The position numbers and the translations under genes are program-made. The notes beneath the pieces were generated by a model. The model did no database searches and had not been told where the DNA came from. It was given only the letters and a program-made list of their open reading frames with translations. From Acestrorhynchus altus (lineage: Eukaryota > Chordata > Actinopteri > Characiformes > Acestrorhynchidae), in assembly GCA_034509495.1 (NCBI GenBank), contig CM067503.1, forward strand, positions 6,564,115 through 6,628,114: a DNA stretch of 64,000 nt. The letters run 5' to 3'. How positions within the stretch are numbered: the first letter of the stretch is position 1; each line of letters starts with the position of its first letter. Of this stretch, positions 11,188 through 19,910 are shown piece by piece.

Positions 11188-12771
11188 CTGAGAGAGAGAG
11201 ACAGGGACAGAGAGAATGACGTAAATAAAGGTTATAGCTATGAGTCATGCTGGAATGGTGGTGTTTAATCCTATGATGGCTGAGGAGCGCTGTTACAGAA
11301 GTCTGATAACGCTAAACTGAATAGAGTTCAATTCTGGTTGGGTCCAATAGGGACACCTTGTGGTCAGTACAGGAACTTACAGATTTTACTGATTTCTACA
11401 TATTAACACAACAGCTGCCCTTTACATTGTAACATATTTTATAACAAACTGACCAACAGAAAAAGTTACAAAAATTAGAAACATCTAGTTCATGTCTTTG
11501 TACTTCTGTAAAACTGCTTTGTGACAAGATTGGTTGTAAAAATACTATACAAACAAGTAATTGATGTAAGTAAGGATGGGCCTTAACGCTGTACAGGTCC
11601 GACTATAAAAAGTCAAACTGTTAAGACAGTTAAGACTACAGAGTCATCTTATTAGACACACCACAATTACACACAGACCGTTATGATGACCGCCCTTAAC
11701 ATCACATCAAAACCGCCATAGACTGCAATGGTGACGTCCAGACTGTCAAAGCAGCGAGTTGTCTTTAGTGATTAATCACACTTTTGGTCTTGGTGGAGAC
11801 GACCAACAAATCCATTTGGTCAGCAGTAATGCTTGAAAACGTGTGGGACACTATTGGACACACTATCAACGCTCCACCCCAACTGCAAAATCTACAGGAA
11901 CTCAATGAGAATATTCAAGCTGCATGGGATGGATTTACAGAGGATTAGGAGCCTCTAAAACTCCATGCAGAGACGTCTGGCATGCTGCGTTATACCCGAC
12001 GTCATACTAAGAGACACTACTTCTGTATGTGTAGATTAATAACTATTATCCAAATCCTTACTGCAATCCAACACTTGCTTCTGGGTGCAACTATTTATCT
12101 GCAACTACGGAATTGTTCCTCACATTCAGTGTAGCTTTGCTTCACAGTGGTACTGATGTGTGACCAGTGTGACAAGCTTTTAGATGTTCAAGACAAAGCT
12201 GAGTGTGACTGCTGTGTTTCAAACACTGACCTGCGAAGAGTCCTTTGATCCCATTCTCTCCCACAATGCTTTTCATCACATTATAGGTTAAGTTAGAGGT
12301 TTGCGGTGACACTACAGAAACAGACATACCATACTAATCAGTGTTCACTCTGAATTCATGATAATTCATTCGAAAAATGATTCAGTACATCATAAAAATC
12401 TCAAATATAGCCATGATCTGATAAAACCACAGATTTATCTAACCAACACCTTGCCTTGGAAAAGCCAAGAAAGCCTGATAAGGCTGTGGAAGTGGATTTA
12501 GAACATGATTCAGGAATGAAGGAGCTGTGTTAAGGATGCAAAGTCACGTTTAATGGAAAATGTATGGCGTCCCAGTAAATACTGTTTAATGCTGTATGTG
12601 TCCTGATAATGTCCTGGGTTGTATGTGTTGCAGGAAAACCTACAATTCTTAGCCTGCAGTTCTCCGAGTTCCACTTGTCTCCTGGTTTTAACCACATCGA
12701 ATGGCAGTGTGATGATCGAAGCAATCTGAGAGGAAGAGTTATGCAACATTGTAACACACAAATATGTACGT

Positions 12772-12802
<31 letters not shown>

Positions 12803-13732
12803 GATTAGATAAGATATGTGAACGCTAATATTAAAGGAAATACGTTAGATATTTAGGTTGCTAGGCATCCACGCCCTAAACTACACGATATAAAAGAGGA
12901 ATTATTGATTCTGAAATAAATACAATATAATATTATGTTTTGAACACTGATTGTGTTTATCATTCTGCACTTTATAAAAGCTTTCTTTTGTGCCAAAAAA
13001 GTGGCACACAGTCATCATCCAGCCACTAATACTGAGAATGTGTGTAAGATAGGCGTTATCATGTGAACAGATGTGCAGCCCACTAGAAGGTCATAGGAAA
13101 GTGTGATGGTGTGAGGACTCACAGAGCCAGATACTGCTCCTGCAATAAAAGTGATGGTGAGGGTTGGCTCGCTGGACCTGTACTGACACAGCCAGGCTTT
13201 GCCTTTCTCATAGTTATACCAGTACAGTGCTGAAGACAGAGCCAGATTAGATATGATAAGGAGGAGGAAGCATTCTCCAAAAATAAAAATACACATACAC
13301 TAATGTTACACAGCAACTCTCGCATAATAATAATAAGGTTTATTATTCAGTAATTACATCAAACACAGATTTATTCCTCAATTACAACAGTGTTGAATGC
13401 ACTTCTGGAACAACCTCTTGGATTTTCAAGAGGTTAAGATTTGTGTGATTTTAAGCCCCAGACACATTCTTGCAATCCAGTTTACTAATCCACACTTAAG
13501 TATGGTCTACATGAGATTTGCTTCTTAAGTGGTTCATCAGTGCGTTTTCTTTACCAGAGAATGGGACGTCTCTGAGCAGCGTGGGCCCCAGACCTCTCCA
13601 GAGAGCGAGCCAGCCTTCGGTTTGTATGGCCGAGCGGATCACGGCACTCAGCTCTCTGTAAGACTGCCTTTCTGACTGCAGCTTGGTGCGAATCAGCTCT
13701 AAAGGACTGATCAAAGTGGCAGAGCCCACTGC

Positions 13733-13769
<37 letters not shown>

Positions 13770-15626
13770 GATAAAACCAAAAAAAGCTTAGATAAAATAT
13801 GTTGAGCCAGTTCGAATTCTTCAAACACAGCGAGTGTTCTGCCAACCAATCACCACTATGAGCAGTGATGGTGGCGTCAAACTGTAGTGAGAAGTAATCG
13901 ATAATGTCTTCCAGTTTGTTCAGACACAAGAGGGCGCTCCTAATGGGCCCAGAATGAATAAGCAAGTCCAGAATGTTTGAAAGCAAAATCATTTTCATTC
14001 TTAGACAAAATATAATTTGTCACATATTATTTATACATCAAATACCATCACAAAATACTTGAGAAATGCATTCTAGAGCACATCGAAGACAAAAATGCTA
14101 TATGACCCACTACAGTGAACTAATTCAAACAGGAGCATCCCTTTAGCTCTATTAAACCGTGATCCAGAGCTAAGTGGGTGGAATAATGGTCACCTCTAGC
14201 GATTGCTCCGGCCAGGAGTGGCGCCTTGTCAGCCTGGTCACCCATCCTGAGCTTGAGAGCAGCACAGATCTGGTCATAACAGGTGAAGTACATCACTGTG
14301 GCTGGCACTGCCATCACTCTGCCAAGAAAAGACAGTCAGAGTGATAAACATGCTCTGATGTATTCATTTGGACTAGAGTGTGATTAACAGTATTAAGCTT
14401 TATAAAGACTCAGGTCCTTTATATAGACAGTTATGCCATGTCAACAGGGATATGAGAGCCACAAGATGTCTTGTACAGACCAGTAAGATGTGGGTATAAG
14501 TACAATGAGAGCATTACATTTGTGTACATTTGTGTTTATAATTCAGATTTAGTCAGATTTTATATTCATTACACGTAAAATTAAACATTTTGAATTAAAT
14601 TATGAACAAAAAAAACCCTTTTCACAATCTTCACATTTTTGAGATGCACTAATATATAAGTGGTGACTAACAGTGTTGGGGGGAGGCCACTCCACAGCGA
14701 CTTGATCCCTTCCATACGCACAATCTTAATGAAGGCATCCTGTAAAGTAGAACAGTGCGCAAACCAGGACAATGGAATTGGACAGTTGCTTTTAATGTAT
14801 GATAAAATGTACACGGTTAACAAAGAAGGCCTTCTGTCCACTCACCAGTGTGCCACTGAAATGACCTTGAGGTTTGTACCATGCCTTGCTGTTCCCATTT
14901 TCACACACGCATATGTGATCCATCAGGCCATTGCAATACACAAAACATTTCCCTGTGCAGCAAGTGGACAACAATTAACAACCATATGTTAAGAACTGAA
15001 AGGGAAATCAACTGAATGAGAATCTATAATCTGAATGAGGACTGACGGGACAATGAAGGGACACAATACACAACACATATGCAGCTATTTTTTACAATCC
15101 AAATCCTCTATTAAATCCCCAAGTATCTGCTGACGATGATAAAATCTGAGTAAAAACAAAAACAAGGTTTTCTGATTTTCTAACAGCAATGCCTCAGGCA
15201 TCAGGGAGCATATTCATAACCATATTATATAATAACTGTCTGTGCTTTAGCTTCTGGTTCATAATCACTGTGAAGAATTCTGGTACGGCTTGTTTCTCCT
15301 TTCACACCAAATCACTTTAGTTACATCTCAACTATTAAATTACTCATACAGTTTGAGACATCGGTGGAATTTCCCATTAGGGCTGAATATTATATCATTT
15401 CAACATTGTCATTGCCACGTGTGCTTGTGCAACAGTCAAAGCGCAGTTTGTGCAATGTCACGAAAGACAAATGAAATCAAACCCATTGTGCTTATTTGGC
15501 TGCTCGAAACAAAGTCATGGGGGGAAATTCCCACTGTTCTCATTTTCCATGACATTTCATCTACAGGCAGATCTGCCCTGTATTGTTTATTTTTAACTGT
15601 ATTGTTTATCTTGTGACAATTATACT

Positions 15627-15680
<54 letters not shown>

Positions 15681-17735
15681 ACTATAATTATACTATTAAA
15701 CTGCAATTGACTATGTCTCTCGGCTGGCCTGGGAACGCCTCGGGGTCCCTCCTGGGGAGCTAGCTGAGGTGTCGGGGGAGAGGGAAGTCTGGGCTTCCCT
15801 GCTTAGACTGCTGCCCCCGCGACCCGGCCCCGGATAAGCGGAAGAAGATGGATGGATGGATGAAACTGCAATGTCAGCCCTATTTCCCACTAAATGATGC
15901 AATCTTTCAGTGATTTTAGCTCAAAGGACCCTTTCTTACCTTTAGGAAAAGGATTTCTCTGAGCCTGGAGTCTGATCTTAATGACATCTAGAGGAGTAAC
16001 TGTACAGAGGAAAGAAAGAGCGATATCAGAGTCTACAGTACACAATTAAGCAAGAAGGCTAGTGAATTTGAGTTAACAGTGGCCTTCCCTCCATGATGTC
16101 CACAGTTTATGCAGTGCCAGGGTTATGTTTATGACCCTGGCCAGTGGGCATTAATGTGGTGTGAAACCCCATGATTGCTAAAGCACAGTACACTTAAGAA
16201 GCCTTCCATGAAGCCTTCCACAAATTTCATTCATATTAGCTAATCAATAATGTGCCTCAATGCAGCAATAGCCAGCATATCCACAAAGGACGCACACAGG
16301 CTGGACAAGCTGATCAGGCGGGCTGGCTCTGTGGTTGGCACAAAGCTGGACTCTCTGGTGTCAGTGGCAGAGAAGAGGACGCTGTAGAAGCTACTGGACA
16401 TTATGGACAATGCCAGTCATCCTCTACACACTGTCATCAGCCACCAGAGGAGCCTGTTCAGTGAGAGACTGCTCCTTCCCAAGTGCAGGACCAATAGACT
16501 TAATAACTCTTTTGTCCCCAACTGTACAACTCCTCTCTGGGGGGCAGGAGGGGTAACAGGAGGATAAAGGATGGGAATGAGTAGGAGCCGGACCAAACAG
16601 TTAACAGTAACCTGCAACCCGACCACTCCAGTTGACTCTTTATTCAATAAACAGTTTTCATAAGTCCAATAATAAGGGACCCTGTTATAATAATGTGCAA
16701 TATCGCCTCCTACAGGACTCTTTTTATAATGCACTATTATCTATATTGTATACTGTAATATAGTCTCTATATTATATATTCTATATATTTATATAGTGCT
16801 TCTTACTAAATTATTTTTATCTATCTTTCTGCTTTCTGTACTGTACTGTACTGATGCTGCTACTGGAACCTTAATTTCCCTGAAGGAACCCTCCCAAGGG
16901 ATCAATAAAGTTCTATTCTTATAATTAAACTATACCTTTGGTGCACTGCTCGAGTTGAATCTGCTCCCCTGCTAGGCAGATTTGCACCTGACAGTTCTTT
17001 ACAATTATGTCAAGGGTTCAAGGTTCGTAATGAAGAACGTAATGGGTCATTTAAATAACACAGGCCACAAAGTCTCCAGGACTGGGAGACAGGAAGCCTG
17101 GATTGGAGATCCCTCAGACATCTGAATTGGTTGTGTTACATCACTTTAACGGCTGTATTATTAGGAAGGATGTAACAGTGCATGTTTATTTTCTTAAAGA
17201 AAGTGTTGTGATGGTGAAGTTATTATAACAGGGTCCATGCTTCTCCTGCTGTTCTCCCACGTCAACAGGTCACAAGCAGCTAAACAATGATTTCAGGATA
17301 TGCTTATCACTGTCAAACACAAGAGTCAATTCCCGGAACAGATCCAGTGACTAACACAAACTACTCGGGCTCTGGAGACAACAGAAAGGTTTTTATGTCC
17401 ATATTCACGCTGTAGCTTCATGGACTTTAACCCTTTCATGCATGAATGATTTGTGGGCGGGGTTACGTATCTGCTTAAGAGTTATTCATGTGTCTTCTCA
17501 GGTCTTCACCTACAACTGATATTTCATTAACCACCATGGTTAAGTGCTCAAGATGCAAACAGAGCTTCTAATTCCAACAAAGGCAATTTATTCACTTGCT
17601 GATCAGGAAGTCTGTGAGCAAATCCCCCTTTAACCTACCAAATAAAGAGGTAAGTATAGCCCCAGAACAAGAGGAGATCATCTGCTGAAGCGGCGTTATG
17701 CTGTCTGCAGTCACCTGAGAACTCTGGCTCGCCAT
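11048..17735 (-). CDS. slc25a40: SLC25A40, mitochondrial glutathione carrier (complete CDS, 10 coding exons)
   Basis: An inner-membrane carrier of the SLC25 family; SLC25A39/SLC25A40 import glutathione into mitochondria. Coding exons on the minus strand: 17735-17639, 15999-15940, 14952-14846, 14739-14672, 14318-14194, 13728-13555, 13229-13123, 12725-12644, 12311-12231, 11187-11048. They sum to 1041 nt (346 aa; human about 338) with every phase matching. The three carrier signatures are PLDVIK (residues 35-40), PLELIR (161-166) and PFDVVK (254-259). The matrix loop of repeat 1 holds cysteines 55, 59, 67 and 69. The start MASQSSQVTADS follows a TTCTTCACAG acceptor, so a non-coding 5' exon must lie further upstream. 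SLC25A40 is preferred over the close paralogue SLC25A39 because DBF4 lies head-to-head next to it. Confidence 0.95.
12231..12311 (-). CDS. slc25a40: SLC25A40 coding exon 9
   Basis: 81 bp. Acceptor TTTCTGTAG, donor GTCAGT. Encodes SPQTSNLTYNVMKSIVGENG then IKGLFAG. Confidence 0.9.
12644..12725 (-). CDS. slc25a40: SLC25A40 coding exon 8
   Basis: 82 bp. Acceptor CCTCTCAG, donor GTAGGT. Encodes IASIITLPFDVVKTRRQVEL then GELQAKN. The donor was fixed by phase: an alternative GTTTTC donor 4 nt downstream would bring an early stop. Confidence 0.9.
12773..12796. repeat. (CA)n microsatellite in SLC25A40 intron 7
   Basis: Short CA run on the + strand, so UG in the SLC25A40 transcript, ending about 47 nt before the exon 8 acceptor. 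Confidence 0.9.
13123..13229 (-). CDS. slc25a40: SLC25A40 coding exon 7
   Basis: 107 bp. Acceptor GTCTTCAG, donor GTGAGT. Encodes LYWYNYEKGKAWLCQYRSSE through TFIAGAVSGS. Confidence 0.95.
13555..13728 (-). CDS. slc25a40: SLC25A40 coding exon 6
   Basis: 174 bp. Acceptor TTGCAG directly behind a (TG)n run; donor GTAAAG. Encodes GSATLISPLELIRTKLQSER through ALWRGLGPTLLRDVPFS, with signature two. Confidence 0.95.
13735..13768. repeat. (CA)n microsatellite abutting the SLC25A40 exon 6 acceptor
   Basis: On the transcribed strand this is (TG)n followed directly by TTGCAG, the exon 6 acceptor at 13729-13730. Confidence 0.95.
14194..14318 (-). CDS. slc25a40: SLC25A40 coding exon 5
   Basis: 125 bp. 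Acceptor CTTGGCAG, donor GTGACC. Encodes VMAVPATVMYFTCYDQICAA, then the loop into helix 3 ending AGAIAR. Confidence 0.95.
14672..14739 (-). CDS. slc25a40: SLC25A40 coding exon 4
   Basis: 68 bp. Acceptor CTTTACAG, donor GTTAGT. Encodes DAFIKIVRMEGIKSLWSGLP then PT, the carrier EG..SLW.G motif. Confidence 0.93.
14846..14952 (-). CDS. slc25a40: SLC25A40 coding exon 3 (cysteine matrix loop)
   Basis: 107 bp. Acceptor GCTGCACAG, donor GTGAGT. Encodes GKCFVYCNGLMDHICVCENG followed by NSKAWYKPQGHFSGTL. This is the matrix loop distinctive of SLC25A39/40. Confidence 0.95.
15633..15672. repeat. (TA)n microsatellite
   Basis: About 20 TA units in SLC25A40 intron 2, just before a LINE tail. Confidence 0.95.
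15717..15862 (+). mobile_element. LINE 3' end with (GATG)n tail
   Basis: GC-rich sequence reading CTGGGAACGCCTCGGGGTCC through CCCGGATAAGCGGAAGAAGA and a short ATGG/GATG tail, the usual 3' terminus of a fish non-LTR retrotransposon. Severely 5' truncated. It sits in SLC25A40 intron 2, antisense to the gene. Confidence 0.65.
15940..15999 (-). CDS. slc25a40: SLC25A40 coding exon 2
   Basis: 60 bp. Acceptor TGTACAG, donor GTAAGA. Encodes VTPLDVIKIRLQAQRNPFPK with the first PxDxxK signature. Confidence 0.95.
16240..16925 (+). mobile_element. Non-LTR retrotransposon 3' fragment
   Basis: The first part matches the C-terminal region of a fish LINE ORF2 (CTGGACAAGCTGATCAGGCG, then a CTGTTCAGTGAGAGACTGCT block), broken by stops. 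The 3' end ACCTTAATTTCCCTGAAGGA and GATCAATAAAGTTCTATTCT is a standard LINE tail (CR1/L2/Rex-like). It lies in SLC25A40 intron 1 of the coding region, on the opposite strand. Confidence 0.65.
17639..17735 (-). CDS. slc25a40: SLC25A40 coding exon 1
   Basis: ATG at 17735-17733, reading MASQSSQVTADSITPLQQMI then SSCSGAILTSLF. Donor GGTAGGT at 17638. ITPLQQM..SCSGAILTS matches the SLC25A39/40 N-terminus and the start of transmembrane helix 1. Confidence 0.92.
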
Positions 17736-18132
17736 CTTAACAAATCTGTGAAGAAAAGAATAAAAATCAAACCAGTTAGAACTAGTTTTGTCTAGACATT
17801 TGAACATATGCAACAAAGGTTCTTTACTTCATCAGTCCACATGAGCTGTTTTCAGCATCAGGCTTGATTAGATGTTCCTTTGGAACACCTGTCAGTGAAT
17901 TATTGTGGCAAGGATGCAGGAAAGGTTTTGTTCTGATCACTCTTTCATAAAGGTCACGTTTGTGAAGGTGTAATTTCATAAAGTAGTCGATTTACAAATG
18001 TCTAATGTCATGTCTAAACCTTCAGCTTACTCCTCTTGAAGCTGCAGCACAATCCAACCCCATGCTTAACAGGACGAGAAGCCTTTTCTCATTAATGGTG
18101 GTCAATCGACTACAGTCGATAGTGGTAGAAAT

Positions 18133-18290
18133 CAGAGAGAGTCTGTGATGAAATCAGACTAAATGATCTGAGTCTCTGTCTGTGATGAAATCAGACTAAA
18201 TGATCTGAGTCTCTGTCTGTTAATGAAATCAGACTAAATGATTTGACTCTCTGTCTGTGATGAAATCAGACTAAATGATCTGAGTCTCAG
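18133..18290. repeat. Minisatellite, about 38-bp unit, four copies
   Basis: The unit contains GATGAAATCAGACTAAATGA and TCTGAGTCTCTGTCTGT. The four copies are nearly identical, one with TTAATG instead of TGATG and a T/C change. Confidence 0.9.
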
Positions 18291-18497
18291 CACTACCGCA
18301 GCTTTCATTCACTTCAGACTCAACCATGTCCAACAAACATTTCCCACACAGACCCAGCAGAGTACAGACCTTAAATCAATCCTCTGCAGTCTTCTCCTCC
18401 TTCTTCTCCATGCTGCTGAAATTTCACTGTCACATGACATTGTGCGATAAGGCTTTGTGTTCAAGTCAGCAGATTCGCTTCATGTGTCTGAAGGTAA

Positions 18498-18553
18498 ATT
18501 ATTATTATTATTATTATTATTATTATTGTATTATTATTATTATTATTATTATT
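18498..18553. repeat. (ATT)n microsatellite
   Basis: A trinucleotide array with one interruption (TTGTATT). Confidence 0.95.
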
Positions 18554-18954
18554 TCACCCCGAATAATCTTTATAACAAATATATTTGTATTTTTCTAATT
18601 AATATAATTGTCATGTGTACAGCATGAAATGCATTTTAATGATTATATTTTATATAAAAAAGCATTATATATTATATATGGTTGAATTCATGTTCATTCT
18701 TAATTCTTTAAACTCACATTTAAACCTAAAATTAACAAATTGCCAAATTAAATTATATTATTTCCACGCAGTTATGCAAGAATATATATTTAATTAGATA
18801 ATTAATTCATTTACTGCAATTCGCGTGTATTGGCGTTCTGTTTTTGTATTTTTAAGCACGATACGGTTATCTTGTGAGCCATTTCAATAATTAAAACAGA
18901 TTTGTTTGTTGTTAATTAGCTCTAAACTGAACGCTGGTGTCGAAAGTAGACTCG

Positions 18955-19030
18955 CGAAACTGAAGAGTGACTTTTCGGCGTTGGGCGACTGACGTCACGC
19001 CGGAAGAGAGCCTGACGAGCGGGAAAATAG
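18955..19030. promoter_or_regulatory. Bidirectional SLC25A40/DBF4 promoter core
   Basis: A CpG-containing island in AT-rich surroundings between two divergent genes. Visible motifs: palindromic CRE TGACGTCA (18990-18997), ETS-type CCGGAAG (19000-19006) and an E2F-like GCGGGAAAA (19019-19027). CRE and ETS elements are typical of TATA-less housekeeping promoters, and an E2F site fits the G1/S expression known for DBF4. SLC25A40 would be transcribed leftwards and DBF4 rightwards. Confidence 0.75.
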
Positions 19031-19257
19031 AAACCGGTTTGTTTTGTGTCGCGTTTAAAGACATCTAAAAACAAACACGCCTCCACCAAAGCCGTCTAAA
19101 AAATATGAACACACTGTAAATATACAGAAGAGGATGAAATAGAACCGAGAAACCCGCGGGGAAGGAGCACAAATCCGTCGTTTTCAGCTGAAGTCCGGTA
19201 TCTTTGTTCCGTCTGTTTGAATCAGCAGCTTTAACGTCTCTGTGAGCCTCACTTATG

Positions 19258-19387
19258 CACCACTCTGACTTTATAAACACCACTCTGACTTTATAAACAC
19301 CACTCTGACTTTATAAACACCACTCTGACTTTATAAACACCACTTTGAATTTATAAATACCACTCTGACTTTATAAACACCACTCTG
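19258..19387. repeat. 20-bp tandem repeat in the DBF4 leader
   Basis: The unit CACTCTGACTTTATAAACAC is repeated six times, one copy diverged (CACTTTGAATTTATAAATAC), followed by a partial copy CACTCTGG. Confidence 0.95.
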
Positions 19388-19446
19388 GCACTTCTAACGT
19401 CAGCAGAGGCCAACATTATACAGTGAGTTCTTTTTGTCATTGTCAG

Positions 19447-19640
19447 TTATAATACAGTCAGTGGTGTTTAACTGTTTCCACTGTGATTCTGTTTACAGGA
19501 AAAGAAGTTATAATTCAGTTTTAATACAGTCAGTGGTGTTTAACTGTTTCCACCGTGATTCTGTTTACAGGGAAAGAAGTTATAATACAGTTAGTGGTGT
19601 TTAACTGTTTCCACTGTGTTTCTCTGTTCACTGTTTACAG
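19447..19640 (+). repeat. Three tandem copies of a segment ending in a splice-acceptor-like motif
   Basis: Each copy runs from about TTTAACTGTTTCCAC to CTGTTTACAGG; the AG dinucleotides lie at 19497, 19569 and 19639. The last copy is followed directly by the DBF4 start-codon region. Confidence 0.85.
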
Positions 19641-19666
19641 GGAAGGAAGGAGCTGACTGAACTGTA

Positions 19667-19712
19667 ATGAGAAACCAGAGTTTTTCTAAATCTGCTAAAT
19701 CAAAAATTCAAG
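19667..19712 (+). CDS. dbf4: DBF4 coding exon 1
   Basis: ATG at 19667, encoding MRNQSFSKSAKSKIQ plus one base; donor GTTAGT. The G at -3 is acceptable start context, and the in-frame TGA at 19658-19660 rules out an earlier start in this frame. Confidence 0.85.
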
Positions 19713-19858
19713 GTTAGTTTATTCACAATCGTATTTGTTATTGTTCTCTATTTTTAATTGTACATTGAAGGTGTAATCCATGTTGGGTAAATTCATTACA
19801 TTCCCTTATTGATAGATATATAGCTTTTCCTAAACATTTTAGTGTTCCAGTAATTAGG

Positions 19859-19910
<52 letters not shown>

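Larger units (their letters stand above)
17736..18950 (-). other. SLC25A40 5' intron or leader region
   Basis: The bases before the ATG read as a splice acceptor, so a non-coding first exon should lie nearer the 18.95 kb promoter, but I cannot place its donor. The stretch holds a minisatellite (18133), an ATT array (18498) and otherwise AT-rich sequence. Confidence 0.5.

Noticed and set aside
11048..17735. SLC25A39 instead of SLC25A40
   Set aside because: The proteins are close paralogues; gene neighbourhood decides for SLC25A40.
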